Source: Flaccisagitta enflata
Lineage: Eukaryota > Chaetognatha > Sagittoidea > Aphragmophora
NCBI GenBank assembly: GCA_965153355.1
Contig: OZ231128.1
Location: 13,578,001-13,642,000, forward strand
Length of the DNA: 64,000 bases
Direction: 5' to 3'
Shown: positions 12,675-24,848 of the stretch, one piece after another
Layout: each line of letters opens with the position of its first letter
Position numbering within the stretch: position 1 is the stretch's first letter
Made by a program: the position numbers and the translations under genes
The notes under the pieces: model-generated
What the model saw: the letters and a program-made list of their open reading frames with translations, nothing else
Database searches by the model: none
What the model was told of the DNA's origin: nothing

Positions 12675-15600
12675 CCTCTGTCTCTAAGAATCTTTTTCGT
12701 TTTCACTGAAAATAACACTCAGTTCCCCATTTCTAGTCGCGAGCACGTGAATCAACCTTCTATCCATCTGTTTGTCCGTCCGTCAAACATTACTAGTTTA
12801 CTGAAATTTCGGCGTTTACTGGTAGTTTTTGCATTACTGCTCCAGCCCACCAGCACGCAACTTGGGAAGCCGTGTATCCGGCGTTGTTTTCCTATGACAA
12901 AAGCATTATTCAATATCTCATGGGAACAAATATGTCTGGAAATTAGCGAAATATTATTACCCAGTTTCCCGTTTTTGTGTTTTCATGGCGAAAGCGTTAT
13001 TTATTATTACATTGGCAAGAAAGGATCAGGATATTGGCCAATAAATTCATTCATAACAAGATCTTCAGGGAAATGATGATAATAGTTAATGTGTAACAAT
13101 GTGGGTAACAATTTGTGACTTGTTTTTTTTTTTTCAAGTCTTAGACTTTAACAGAATTTTTTTTTTTTGCTTCATATGACCTTTTGCAACATAACGGGGT
13201 GTGTTTATCATCATTTCAACCCTTTTAAGATGAGCTAATTTTTGCGTTTTACAAGGACAAGTCAAGAACTCAGACAACTAGTCTTCGTCCATCTCTGATT
13301 TCTTATGTAAAATGTCAGCTAATTTAAAATATCCAAAACCGTTTTTTCCATTTTGAAGTACCTTTGGCAATATACTGGGGAGTATGCATAGATTGAAATG
13401 ATTGGAGTTAGGCAGCTCAAGCCACTCAATTCTTCCGTTACTGTGCAAAATGTCCGATACAGTTGAACCCCCCTCTAACGGACCCGCCACCACCGGAATT
13501 CCGCCTATAACAGATGCAAATTCATGGTCCCTTCAAGATAATCTCTTTTATTTCCTTTATTGGCGATAATAGAAATCCGCTGATAACAGACAAAAATTGT
13601 TGGTCCCCAGAAATCCGTCAACTGTAACTTGAAATGTAAAGAATTCGATTTCTTTGCTTGAAATCAAATTTTACTATCTACGAGGGAGTGTTCTTTACAT
13701 CTAACTGATTATAAAGACCAGAGTCAGTTTCGCAACTCAATATGTCAATTTTTCGATTTTTGAGCATAATTTGAAATGTCTAAATTTCCTTTTTTTGCTC
13801 GGGAGTGTATATACCGCTCGACTCATAAAAAAAGCCGCACTTTTAAATGGCAAATTGTCATACTGAATTTCATATTGAGAACTAATTAAAATCCTAGATC
13901 ATTAGGAAGCTTTTGAAAAGATCTTTCATATGGCTTCATATGGCTTCATATGGCTTCAATCTGGAAATTCTAGCTTTATTCGTTTAGAATTGGCATAAGA
14001 ATGAGTAAAAACATTGCAATTCTATTAAAAAATGAGCATTTTTAAAAATTAGAAGATAACTTTGGCAAGCTCTAGCTCCTAAACCGTTTGAGATACAGAT
14101 TTGGGATTGATCTTGAATAAAAGAAAATTTGAAAATCTTTAAAATCAATTCAACAAAAAAATGTTAAAATCATTTGTTTTTCTTATTTTCTAACTCAAAA
14201 TAGGATGCGGCTTTTTTTTTAGTCGAGTAGTAGTTTCATGGCCTTTGATTATTTTTCCCCCCTGCCTTGATTTTTTTCCCCGCGACTCAATGCAATGCAA
14301 TGCGTGGCGTTACCAAATCTATGATTTTCTTCCCCATAAAGCAATCAAACAGTGTGTTAATGGTTTAAATTGTGTTAAATTGTGTCTATTTGTGTCTCAC
14401 TTATCAGGTTTTATGATTTGTTACTGCCAAAAGTTATGTTTTCCCCAAATTTTTTTTTCTTTCTCTATTTGGGCAGCGGCCCCTAAGGGGTCAATGACAT
14501 ATGCTTTCACCGTTCCACACATTAGGGGAATTTTCTTCTCTTCTTTCTCCATCCCCTACTTCTCCATCCCCCCCTCAACTCAAATCCTAGCTTTAAGGCA
14601 AAAATCCCAGCCCCAAGGCCTAAATCCTAGCCCAAAGGCCCAAATTCCCATCGCTCTAAGGAGAAGATTCCTCATGTGCGTGAAAGCATAGGTCATCAAC
14701 CCCTTAAGGGCCGCTGCCCTGCTCCCTCCCCAAACTTTAGTCACAACCTACTTGGGCAGGGCATTGGTCCCGCTGACCATCTGACGCTTTTGCGACTATT
14801 TCCTCCCTCCTTTCCCTTCAACATACATGCCTGTTTTTGCGCTTCAAGCCAATTCCGCAACCGAATTTGTCAATTTTCCACTTTTTACACACATGTCCTA
14901 TAATATGAAATGCTCAAAATTCGTTTTTTATTGCTTAGAATCACCTTTGGCAGCTTACTAGGGGGAGTTTGTATCATTTGAATCGAATGAGATGATCAAA
15001 ATAATTTATGCTACTGAAAAAAATCAATCTTTTATTTTTCGCGCAAAATGTCCAATAATTTGAAATGTCCGAAATTCGACTATTTGCTTGAAATAACCTT
15101 AGGTAATCTACTGGGGAGTATTTTTTGCTTGAAATCACCTTAGTAATCTACTATGGAGTATTTCTTCACATTTTAACTGATTATAATGACAGGAGTCAGT
15201 TTTGCGACTGAATTATCCAATTTTCCGTTTTTTGTGCATAATGTCCAATAATTTGATATGTCCGAAATTCGATTTTTCACTAGAAATCACCTTAGGTAAT
15301 CTAGTGGGGAGTATTTCTACACATTTCAACCAATTATATTGACCGGAGTCAGTCTTGAAATGGAATAAGTCAATTTTCCGTTTTTTGCGCAAAATGTCCA
15401 ATAATTTGAAATGTCCGAAATTCGTTTTTTTCCTCTCTGGCCCTCCAAAAAAGGACAAGGGATACAATTTCTTGCGTTTTATCATAGCCCCGCCTGTTTT
15501 AGAAAGATTTGTAGCAAAAATCTTAATGGCCAGGACTTAGGGGATTTGCGAGAGGGGGGTAAGTCAAGGCGGACACGGCGGGGACATTTAAAAATGTCCA

Positions 15601-18600
15601 ATAATTTGAAATGTCCGAAATTCAATTTTTCCGTTTAAAAGCGGATTAGGCCAGCCAAAAGTTGATCATTGATGTTCGTTACTTACCTCATACTGCAGTG
15701 ATCAGAAACGGGTGTTCATTGCACTTTTCATTGTTTTCATCTAGTAAAAATCTAGAGGTCAAGTACATATGTTCATATTTTTGCTGATTTTGATCGTTTT
15801 TACCTTTTCTTTTCATGGGGCCACCCAGTTAAACGTAATGATTATTTCGCTGATCTCATGATGTCTAAATATTGACAAATGGTTCATGGTGACAATGCAA
15901 GCGACTGGAAGGCCTGATGAGGAATTGAAATGACCTCAGCGATCAAATAAGCACCCATTACATATTTGTTACATGATAATCATGGCATGAGATACTATAA
16001 AAATCATACAATATTTTAAAAAAATATCAACCAAATCAATTTTTTTTTGGTTATTAAACCCTTATACTCATCTTATCCTCACGTTAGTAGGAGATTATTA
16101 GACATTTTTACCATATTTTTGAGAGAAACTGACCAAAAATGACATGGTAACCTTAGAAATTGACCCTAGGAGCCTGCCGGTGAAAATAACCTTATGAATA
16201 TCAGTTGGTCTATCTGTCCTTCTATCTGTCGCCCTTTTCATCGGTCTATCTATTGCTTTATTCATCGGCATATCTGTAACTTACTTGGTCGATCCGTCAG
16301 TACTCCTCGGTCTATCTACCGGTGTATCTGTCACTCTATCCATGAGTTCATTTTTCACTGATTCTATGAGTCTATCTGTCACTTCATACATTTGTCTACC
16401 GTTAGTCTATCCATCATTTTCTGCAACGCTCGTTTTGTTGTGACCTCACTGAGTTTATGTTTCGCGTCTCCTTAGTTGGGTCAGTCATATTTGCTGGCCA
16501 CTGGCGGCGCTCTCGGCACGGCGTTGTCTTTAAAGGCTGTGGTCAAGAAGCTGCCTCCCATCTTCGGCAAATTAGTGCCCTTCGCCGCCGTCGCCGGAGC
16601 CAATTGCATCAACATCCCATTCATGAGGATGACCGAAATGGAAAACGGTAAGCAGGACATGAGTGAACACCGGGGACAAAAAAGTCATGACAGTCCATGA
16701 CATGCAAGGACATGACATGTATGGACATGACATGTATGGACATGACATGTAAGGACATGACATGTAAGGACATGACATGTAAGGACATCACAGGACATGA
16801 CTTTCAAGCACATGACGCGACTGGACATGACTTAGGACAGGACACGACAGGACTTTCAATGGAACGATTTGTCTGGGAGCGCTTTTGCACCAATTTTGAA
16901 ACGACTAGAAATAACAACGATAAATAGGCCCTAACGGATTTCAAATAAAGGATACTAATTGTGATTGCTTGGAGCGCGATGACGACGACGACGATGATTT
17001 TGACGACGACGATGATTTTATTTCTGTCATGTTATGTTAAAGCGTTCAGATAACTGAGATGATTGTCAGTGTTGAAAATGATAATACAATGGAGATTTTG
17101 AAATAACAGGATTGATGAATAATGAGCCTACTATCTAGCTCAAAAGTATAGAGGCAAGATAAGTATTAAATAATTTATTCAATAAATAATATATAATATA
17201 ATTCCGGAATACGTTTAATACTTAGTGTGCCCTCCCTGGGCATCAACAACCGCCTTCATACGCCTCGGCATACTTTCGTAGAGAGATTTGAGGTAAGACG
17301 GCGTGATCTTCTCCCAGACTTTGAAGCGATTTTTTTCAGCCCTGTAGCCGACGTCGCACGTTCTTTGCTTTATAGCTGCTTCATTTGTAACCAAAGCGAT
17401 TGGATTGGGTTCAGATCAGGGCTGTTTCCTAGCCAACCACCGAAGAGTTTGACGCCGTGTTCGGTGTACCATTGCTTCGTCGTAGCGGCGCAATGCGCAG
17501 GCGCGCCATCTTCCATCAACTCGAATTTCCCGCGTCCGCATTTTTTTGCCCTTTTTGATTTGGAGTGGCAATCTTGTTTGAGCTGTCATTTCTAAACGCT
17601 TTTGACTTAAATGAACGCGGTTTGCGCCATTCGATCAGAAATTCGCTTTAGTTTCTGAATCTCACCGATTTTCCTATCGATTTTTTATTCTAAGCAGAGA
17701 TATTGTCTAAAATGTTTGCCTCTATACTTTTGAGCTAGATAGTATTCATGAAGCTTATATTATTGCTATGTGCATGAATGTATTAAATTGCGTAAAGCTA
17801 TGTTTTTGATTGCATACAACTATGACTATAATAAAAAGAAAAGTATCTGATAAAGATTCCCCTCTTTCTAACTTCAAAGGTATCCAAGTTCAAGACGCGG
17901 AAGGGAACGCGTTGACAAACTCGACAGCTGCCGCTAAAAGCGCCATCGCCCAAGTCGTTTTTAGCCGGGTCGGCATGGCTATGCCAGGTAGGGATTGTTT
18001 TCCTATTCTCGCTTTACCGCCAAATTTAACATTTATTTTTCAAATGGAAAATGGTATTTGCTCGGTTTATCGCCCCCCCCCCCTCTGAATTTAGCGCCCC
18101 CCCCCCTCTTATGTTAAATAGCTCAATCTATTTTTCCTAGTAAGATAGAGGAATCAAGAAATAAAGACATATCATTCAGACTTGTGAAAGTGTTTTTCTC
18201 ACTAAATTATAGAGTTAAATTCAAAATATCATAGAGTATATAAATTGAGGCCTGTTTTTGGGCAGCGGCCTGAAGGGGACGAAGTCCTGTAGAATATGGG
18301 ACTTTCGTTCATTTGCTCCTTTGTTTGTTCGTTCGTTTGTTCGTTTGTCCCCCCCAGGCCTTTTCAGGCCTAGAATCTGCCCTCTCAGGCCTGAAATCTG
18401 CCGTCTCAGAACACGGGGCTTTTGTTAGTTCGTTTGTCCATCCATTTGTTTGTCTCCCCGGCCCTCTCAGGCCTGAAATCTGCCCTCTCAGATTTCAGGC
18501 CTGAGTGGGCAGATTTCAGGCCTGAAAGGGCAGATTTTAGGCCTGAGAGGACAGATTTCAGGCCTGAAAGGGCTTGGGGGGGCGGACGGACGGACGGACG

Positions 18601-19909
18601 AACGAAAGTCCCCTGTGGTCTACAGGACTTTGTCCCCTTCGGGACCGCTGCCCTGCCTCTCATTCTTATTTAATACCTTGCAAAGCAGGGCAACGGGTAT
18701 CGCTGACCACGTATTGCCCTTGGGCGACCTGTTACTTTTAAATGACGGAAAATAAATAAATTTACTTGACCACTAAAATTTTTTTTTGGTAACAGGAGAT
18801 GCTAATTAGAGCAAATTCTATATACACATTTGTTGACTGACCACGGTTTGAAATTCACAGGCATGGTGATCCCGCCAATCATAATGGTGAAACTTGAAAA
18901 AAATTTCCTGAAGCGGAATCCCAAGCTCGCAGCACCTATTCAAGTGAGTTCTTATGCGCTATCTCCTCTCTGCCAATCGCAATTGTTCATCGAAGAACTG
19001 TCGTATCTTGCACATACTCTAGAATTCCTCTGAAGTACCATGAGCCCGACCTAACCCTATGTCGCTAAAATAACCTCAGGCTTGAATGTAATTGAAATCT
19101 TCTCCTCTCCCCCCCCCCCACCCGCTGGTCTGGAAAACGGGGAGGGATACACGACAAGAAAGTCGCGGACGGTTGAGCAGGAGCATTTAAGTATAAACCG
19201 CTCACAATTCAGGATTTTGACGGACATACCGACCTACCGACCGTCACGGCAAGGTGTAGAGTTCCGTGTCCGCTACTTAAAAGGAAAATTACAGGGAAAT
19301 ATTACTCTTTAGCACAGAAGCATAAAACCTGAGAAGTGCAACAAAATTTAAAACTACGGATACATAAATTTTACAACCTTACGGGTAAGAAACCATGTAA
19401 TAGGTAGTAGATGGTAGGAAGGATCAAAAGCGACTCAATTTTTTTACCCACCTGATGACCTGAATCACCTTGCATCCATTACTCCATTAATACGGAAATT
19501 TCAGGTGGCGATGGTGGGTTTATGTCTCGTGTTCGCGACGCCGTTGTGCTGCGCCCTTTTCCCACAGCAGAGTTCGATGCTCGTCAGTGAATTGGAGCCC
19601 AGCGCCAGGGACAAGATCTTGGTGAGTTTATGGTGAATCGTGATTTATTCAAAAGGTCATTTTCTTAGCTTTATTTGTTCTCTGTAAATGATTGCCCCAT
19701 TATCTCAAGTCTAGTCGAGATCTACTGTGCCAATCCACTACTGAGTAGTGAAAGATAGCCACTGACCGCCAGAGTCCCGTGACTGTAACCGATAGTTAGG
19801 TTGTCACATGGCGGCGGTACTGAATATGTACTCATGATTCCTCTTCCATTTGTGTCAACAGGCCCTGCCCAACCCCCCGGAACGAGTGTACTTCAACAAA
19901 GGATTATAA
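6708..19909 (+). CDS. SFXN: Sideroflexin (SFXN1/2/3-type mitochondrial carrier)
   Basis: Sideroflexins are inner-membrane mitochondrial proteins. Human SFXN1 and SFXN3 carry serine for one-carbon metabolism. Nine exons join in perfect phase: 6708-6718, 7228-7401, 10542-10687, 11827-11951, 16476-16647, 17880-17987, 18861-18943, 19505-19621 and 19862-19909. Together they give 984 nt and 327 aa (human SFXN1 is 322). The start is ATG in CAAAATGG. Exon 1 encodes only MDS plus part of a codon. Family hallmarks read directly include [10 protein letters not shown] near the N terminus, [66 protein letters not shown] and the C-terminal RVYFNKGL. All splice sites are GT-AG. A possible AATAAA signal is at 19987-19992. 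Introns 2 and 3 hold satellites, and introns 3 to 5 hold MITEs. The paralogue (1, 2 or 3) is not resolved. Confidence 0.95.
6797..7190. repeat. TTTTGTCTTTC minisatellite in SFXN intron 1
   Basis: Tandem TTTTGTCTTTC units drift into TTTATTTTGTC and TTTATTCTC variants across about 400 bases. The pyrimidine-rich tract ends about 40 bases before the exon 2 acceptor at 7227. The long S/F/L-rich open frames here are artefacts. Confidence 0.9.
7440..7690. repeat. Degenerate minisatellite in SFXN intron 2
   Basis: About 10 copies of a 20-25-bp unit, CATTGTTTTGATTTGACTGA and variants. A related array at 10270-10445 (TTGACTGAACATTGCTTTCA) lies at the other end of the same intron. Confidence 0.8.
8010..8990 (-). 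repeat. About 155-bp satellite block, inverted relative to 35.7-36.7 kb
   Basis: Four to five units contain CCAAGTTTCAACCAAATTGG, TGAAAAATGCCAAAGTTATG and TGGTAGGCTGG. The block ends in (GAC/AAC)n and CCGTCGCGGACAAAAACG. The reverse complement of the same unit forms the array at 35670-36690, and the reverse complement of the GACAAC end is found at 33300-33400. Both blocks therefore belong to one repeat family. Confidence 0.75.
9130..9733. mobile_element. TA-flanked MITE in SFXN intron 2
   Basis: A perfect 24-bp inverted repeat lies at 9137-9160 and 9703-9726, with core AAAAAAAACGCAAGTTTTTC. The similarity extends outward to CTAC at both ends. TA dinucleotides flank it (9128-9129 and 9734-9735), which suggests a Tc1/mariner-type element. 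No transposase is visible. Confidence 0.7.
10270..10445. repeat. 20-21-bp minisatellite
   Basis: About eight copies of TTGACTGAACATTGCTTTCA, ending about 100 bases before SFXN exon 3. Confidence 0.85.
10671..11545 (+). repeat. About 53-bp minisatellite made from the SFXN exon 3/intron 3 junction
   Basis: The first unit overlaps the end of exon 3 (CAACATGACCATAACAG, coding for part of NMTITG) and the donor GTGA. The same exon tail plus GTGA is then repeated in the intron, joined to TATTGGTCGCACTAATAGC. About nine units are visible, near 10722, 11195, 11243, 11305, 11350, 11398, 11454 and 11508. The array is split by the MITE at 10797-11173. Confidence 0.85.
10797..11173. mobile_element. TA-flanked MITE inside the junction-derived array
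   Basis: The 377-bp element starts CAATGAAAGGGG and ends CCCCTCTCACTG, with TA at both edges. Subterminal AAATCGCTAGCACCCCTA is matched inverted by TAGGGGTGCTAGCGATTT. A second inverted pair surrounds CGAGGCG/CGCCTCG. No coding capacity is visible. Confidence 0.8.
11628..11699. repeat. (GAT)n microsatellite
   Basis: About 24 GAT triplets with one interruption (GACAAT), 127 bases upstream of SFXN exon 4. Confidence 0.95.
12582..12667. repeat. (CGCT)n-(CT)n microsatellite
   Basis: Four GCTC units are followed by about 70 bases of CT. The R/E/S-rich open frames on either strand are artefacts. Confidence 0.95.
12755..12888 (-). mobile_element. Partial copy of the AACAAGGCC/hairpin family
   Basis: It contains GTCCGTCCGTC, then a degenerate GCTCCAGCCCACC and CCGTGTATCCGGCGTTGTT. 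These are the landmarks of a family with better copies at 33712 and 43506. The terminal hairpin is missing. Confidence 0.5.
13812..14232. mobile_element. TA-type MITE in SFXN intron 4
   Basis: The left end CTCGACTCATAAAAAAAGCC is matched inverted by GGCTTTTTTTTTAGTCGAG at the right end. TAC/GTA edges fit a TA target. The interior carries a tripled CATATGGCTT near 13927-13956. Confidence 0.7.
14239..14450. mobile_element. Degraded copy of hAT family 1
   Basis: It shares GCCTTTGATT, TTTTTCCCCGCGAC, ATCTATGATTTTCTTCCCCA and AAATTGTGTTAAATTGTG with the intact copies at 4882 and 55226, but lacks clean termini. Confidence 0.6.
14471..14719. mobile_element. GGGCAGCGGCC foldback element, copy 1
   Basis: It starts GGGCAGCGGCCCCTAAGGGG and ends with the inverse CCCCTTAAGGGCCGCTGCCC. 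The arms extend through TGACATATGCTTTCAC and its complement. The core is a short minisatellite (AATCCTAGCCCCAAGGCCTA). Confidence 0.85.
14860..15640. repeat. About 150-180-bp satellite array
   Basis: Five units carry AATGTCCAATAATTTGAAAT, GTCCGAAATTCG, TCACCTTAGGTAATCTACTG and GGGGAGTATTT. A single diverged unit with the same landmarks lies at 13300-13480, in the same intron. Confidence 0.8.
16200..16420. repeat. Degenerate TCTATCTGTC repeat
   Basis: Irregular repeats of GTCTATCTGTC and related 10-14-bp words lie just upstream of SFXN exon 5. Similar tracts occur at 54850-55170 and 57170-57600. Confidence 0.6.
16686..16800. repeat. 15-bp minisatellite in SFXN intron 5
   Basis: Eight tandem copies of GGACATGACATGTAA/ATG start about 40 bases past the exon 5 donor. 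Confidence 0.9.
17129..17744 (-). mobile_element. Tc1/mariner remnant with intact TIRs
   Basis: Both ends carry CTATCTAGCTCAAAAGTATA followed by GAGGCAA, in inverted orientation and flanked by TA. The 616-bp element keeps only the 3' part of a transposase and is therefore an internally deleted Tc1-type element. It lies in SFXN intron 5. Confidence 0.9.
17215..17600 (-). pseudogene. Tc1-type transposase fragment (C-terminal)
   Basis: The minus-strand translation contains [29 protein letters not shown] and the C-terminal [20 protein letters not shown] before a stop at 17215-17217. These are the DGAPAH block, the SPDLNP(IE) catalytic-region motif and the terminal SMPRR..GGHTKY of Tc1 transposases. 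The helix-turn-helix and first Asp regions are missing. The glutamate after NPI is lost: the frame continues into [10 protein letters not shown]. Confidence 0.85.
18260..18653. mobile_element. GGGCAGCGGCC foldback element, copy 2
   Basis: The ends are GGGCAGCGGCCTGAAGGGGA and the inverse TCCCCTTCGGGACCGCTGCC. Inside are GTTCGTTTGTTCG and GGACGGACGGACG arms and a minisatellite of TCAGGCCTGAAATCTGCCCT in both orientations. The flank (GCAGGGCAACGGGTATCGCT at 18683) is shared with other copies. Confidence 0.85.
19130..19281 (+). mobile_element. AACAAGGCC/hairpin family copy
   Basis: The landmarks run in order: GGATACACG, AGTCGCGGACGG, GACCTACCGACCG, GTGTAGAGT, then a degenerate terminal hairpin TCCGTGTCCGCTACTTAAAA. 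Confidence 0.65.
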
Positions 19910-21295
19910 CGACGTCAAATCAAAAAGTTTCCGTCCTCGCACGCGCGCTCTCTCACGCTTCCTTCAGACCTTCACTAACTTCTCCGAATAAAATCCACCA
20001 CCACCTCCTCCTCCTCCTCCACCTCCTCCGCCGTCTTCTTAACCACGTGACTCTTCGATCGCACGATTTGATGGACTAGTTTCGTGATTATCATCGACGG
20101 ACAGTTTTTAGAGCAACAGACTCTCAAGGCGTGGAAACAAACACTGCGAACATGCGAGAAAAAACTGCAAACTAAGAAGAACTAACTGGAAGCGATCCAC
20201 CCCAAGAAAAAGCAGTATTTGTGTTGTTTCGTGTATCTGAACTAGAACACTGGCCCTCTTCTAGTCAATTTGTTTTTTTTTTTTGCGTGTTTTATCGACG
20301 TCGTCGTCGCGTCGCGTCACATCCTGACGCGTAACCGCGTAACCGTGTGGGCTCATAAAGGAACTGTTATGACTTTCTCTTGGACCATCCTATTAACCGT
20401 TACGCCCATCGACGTGCCGTCTGTTGTGCTGATCTTGTTTTATTTTACGTATATGATTCCAATTTCCCTCGGCGACTGCGTGGCTCTCATTATTTTAATC
20501 AACGATTAATGTATTGTAATTTGTCTGATTCAGGTGACTGATGCGGTATAATGCGTTCATGTGGAAATGCTCATTGGCTTAGCTTGACAGGAAAAAAACC
20601 CATTCTACTGGAACAGCAGTTAATCAAAGGCGCTTTGGCATGCACAACTTTGCTTGCTCTTTCTTACTGCTGTTATCTGATTGTGATCGCAGTATAATGT
20701 TTCGTGGTGATGTTTTACAAAGTGGAAAGCAATGAAAGATCTCGATGCAGTCTCACGCTCCTTGGTTCTCTACCAGTTCTTAACTGAAACGCTTGACCAA
20801 TGAAATCAAGTATTATCAATTACATTACAATAAGTGCGTTTGTGCGTGCGTGCCTAAGAAACTACTTTAGTGAAAACCACTTGAAATCACTAATTTGCAT
20901 TGTTCGATAGCTCAACTAGCTGCTCCTCTGTCTACAGCTTACGCGCCCTCTGAGCTCCCTTTTGAACAATTCACAGAAGGCTTGGCCAGCTTAACAGGCA
21001 GTGGCTTTCTTCATCTTCTGTACTTGGTGTAGTGAGTCGCCATTGTATGGAACAAGTGATCGCAATATCGTTGCGGATGGGGGGGCAGGGGCATTCAACC
21101 TCCATCCACACTTCAACTTCACCCCTGAATACAGACATTCACCAAAAGTATCTAAACCGCTCATTTTTCCATTTTCAACCGACGGACAGACCGACGATGG
21201 TCCGACAGGCGGACCAACGGACGGACAAAGCTTCTTAAAGAGTTACGTGTCCGCAACTTGAACGCGATACATTATTCGTTGATTACTATTTACAC
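19910..21295. other. SFXN 3' flank and intergenic spacer
   Basis: No further exon was recognised. AATAAA at 19987 could be the polyadenylation signal. Bases 21065-21262 contain another copy of the AACAAGGCC/hairpin family (GGGCAGGGGC, GACGGACAGACCGACG, GTTACGTGTCCGCAACTTGA). Confidence 0.45.
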
Positions 21296-22440
21296 GCACT
21301 CACGATAACTATATTTTTTTTGTCAACATGAATGTTTTCTCTAGGTGGCGCCCCCCTATCTTGGGTGTTTTTGCATGGGGAATCCATTGGTGAAGTCAAA
21401 AATGCAAAAAAACGATGTTTAGAACTTGCCCTGGCCCGGTAACGAGCATATATGACCTTTTCACTCATTTTTTGCCATTTTTTGTCAGTTTTCAAAGATG
21501 CCGTTGCATTTAGATAACAAAAAATGCAAAAATATACCTCCAATAGATGAATTTAATCCACCTGAAACATTCATGAGCAGCTTGGCCCTCATATGGGGGA
21601 ATAATTGGCTCTTAGGGCCCCGTATTGAGCATTTTTTGAACAAATAAGCAGTAAATTATGAATTATTCATCATTTATTGGTATAATCCTCCTTACTCAAT
21701 CCCTATATTATAATAAAATGATAGAGAATTTTTCAAAAGCCCAAATGTTGCAAGAGGCTGAGCAGGGGAAGAGGTTATCAGGCATTTCAGCCGAGGCATC
21801 ATTGAAAAAAAGCCCACAACAAACAAGGTTAATATTTATAAGTTGCATGCAAGACTTACATTTAGAATGACATAGAATGATTAGAATGACTTAGAATGAC
21901 TTAGTATCACCTAAAATAACCTTAAATGACTTGAAAAAATGAAATTGTTAAAAAAAAGTATAAGTATGGGACTGACAAACCAACCAACAGAGGGATGGAT
22001 AGACAGACAAAGCGGGGTGTAGAGTCGCGTGCACGCGACTAAAAAGTCAAGTTTAACTGATGAACTGACCAATCATTTGGACATGGCATAGTGTAAACTA
22101 ATATCTCCTTTTGATGGTTTATCTTGCAGAAGTGGGCAGTTTTTGAATAATAAAGGTCACCTGAGACATTTTACTCAAGTAGTCCTGTCTCATGATAGGA
22201 AATGAACAAATTTTGCCTTGATATGAACATTATTCAAGCAAAAAAGGGAGGATTTTGTGATAAACTGTTTACTGTAAACAAAAGTCACCTGAGATATATA
22301 TCTCCAGTAGCCCTGTTTCATGATAGGAAATTAATAAATATATAGCTTAGGTATGAGCATTACTCAAGCAAAAAGTGATGACTTTCACAATAAACTGTTT
22401 TTTGTCAACAAGTGTGATAACTTGCATTAAACAACTTGAA

Positions 22441-22442
<2 letters not shown>

Positions 22443-22487
<45 letters not shown>
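22443..22487. repeat. (GT)n microsatellite in the left arm
   Basis: About 22 GT units. The mirror position in the right arm is the (CA)n at 23948-23976. Confidence 0.9.
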
Positions 22488-22491
<4 letters not shown>

Positions 22492-24848
22492 GTGTGAGTA
22501 TGTGTAAAAGGGAATAGGGATTGTATGCCCCTGCCCACCTATCCATTATAATGTTATATTCCAGGGTTACTTGTTAAAGACCATTTTACTCACTATGAAG
22601 GCATTTATTTGTAGGGGAAAGAAAAAGGTTGAGTAGCAACAAAAGGTAAAGAAATGAGAGGTCGGGGGGAAAAAGAAACAGATGGGGAAAAAAACATTGA
22701 TGAAGAGGAAGTGAAAGAGAACTAGTTATTTGAAGATTGCTTGTGGTGTTCAGCTGCAGAAGTGGGGTGAGAGTAGGGCAGAGACCCTAAGGGGCCAATG
22801 TCCTGTTGAACATAGGGGTGAATTTCCTCAGTTGAAATGGCCAAATTGGACAACTTCAGGAGACCTAGGATGAACAGGGGGGGTCCAAATATTGAAAATT
22901 TTGAAAAAGATTGATTATTGAAGAGGCTAGGTTTTGCAGTTGTGGGCTTGTGAAAGTTTTATTTCAGTAAATAATAAAAGATTTAATGTTAAGTGCCTGA
23001 TTATTTGGTTACTTGATTTAATTGTCAAGTAAAGCTGAATAAATTAAAATAAACAATATTTCCAACATTATCTTTAAACAAGGCTAAATTACAAAAGAAT
23101 GCTTTTCTGATCATTCTACATTATCCTTAAACATAAGCTCAAATTGTTCAGAAATGAGAGCAATTTTAAAAAAAACAGCTCAACCAATAATTCAACAATT
23201 TTCCTACATTTCAAATTTTGCAAAATCTCATTAACAGTGGCACAAGTATCAGAATGATCATTTTTTTTTACAGAAAATCCTTGAAATCTTTCAGCAAAGA
23301 ACTGCAAACTCTCATCTTCCTGGGGCTTCTTTCAGAATTTGGCTAGCTTGTCTAGTTTTTGCATAATGTCCTGATCTTTTATTGCAGTAGAGAAAAATCA
23401 TACTGTATTAGCCATTCTTTGGCTCCAAATCAACTGTCCAAGACCTTATATCAGCCCTCTCATGATATTATACTTAAAACTTTGCAAAATTCAAATATGC
23501 TTTCGCATGCCCATAACAGCACAAACCTAGTTTCTTCAAGCCTTTTCAAAAGCTTTATTCTGACTATGTTCTTACTAGGTCTCCTGATCTTTTACTCTGA
23601 TGTCTCCAACTTACTGAGGAAAAACACTTCTATATTCATGATCATTAGCCTCTTTGGGCCAATGCCTTACTCTCACCGCACTTCTACAGCTGAACACCAC
23701 AAGTGATCTTCAAATGACTTGTTCTCTTTCATTTACTCATCATCAATATTGCTTTCTCTATCTATTTCTTTTTCCCCCCTCTTTTCTTTACCTCTTGTTG
23801 CTACTCAACCTTTTCCTTTCCCCAACAAATAAATACCTCTGTAGTGAGTTACATGATCTCTAACAAATAACCCTGGAATGAAATATAATTGATTGGCAAA
23901 CTACCCTCATTCCCTTTTACACTTACACGTACACAAACACACTTACACGTACACACACACACACACACACACACACCCTCAGGATCTTAAATGCAAGTTA
24001 TCACAATTGTTTACAGTAAAAAGTTTATCAAAAAATCATTTCTTTTTTGCTTGAATAATGTTCATATCAAGGTAAAGTTTATTTCCTATCATGAGACAGG
24101 ATTACTTGAGTAAAATGTCTCAGGCGACCTTGATTATTCAAAATATGCCAACTTCTGCAAGATAAACCATCAAAAGGAGAAGCTAATTTACACTATGCCA
24201 TGTCCAAATGATTGGTCAGTTCATCAGCTAAACATAACTTATTAGACGCGTGCACGCGACTACATTCCGCTTTTTCTGTCCATCCATCCTTCTGTTTGTT
24301 GGTTTGTCAGTCCCATACTTATACTTTTTATTAACAATTTCATTTTTTGAAGTCATTTAAGGTTATTTTAGGGTATACCAAGTCATTCTAAGTCATTCTA
24401 ATCATTCTGTGTCATTCTAAATGTAAGTCTTGCACGCGACTTATAAATATTAACCGTGTTTGTTATATTTATGGACTTTTTTTCAATGATGCCCTGACTG
24501 AAATACCTGATAACCCCTTCCCCTGCTCAGCCTCATGCAACATTTGGGCTTTTGAAAAATTCTCTATCAATTTAACATAAGATAGAGATTGAGTAAGGAC
24601 TAAGGAGGATTATGTCAATAAATGAAGAATAATCGATAATTTACTGCTTATTTGTTCAAAAAATGCTCAATACGGGGCCTTAACAGCCAATTATTCCCCC
24701 ATAAGAGGGCCAAGCTGCTCATAAATGTTTCAGGTGGACTAAATTCATCTATTGGAGGTATATTTATGCATTTTTGTCCCCGACGAACAGTTTTCGTCGG
24801 TGACTATAAAGTAGCAGTGATGCGTTGTCTGTTGTTCCTATTATTTTT

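Noticed and set aside
17227-17595. 122-aa plus-strand frame
   Set aside because: It is the antisense shadow of the Tc1 transposase fragment, which reads on the minus strand.
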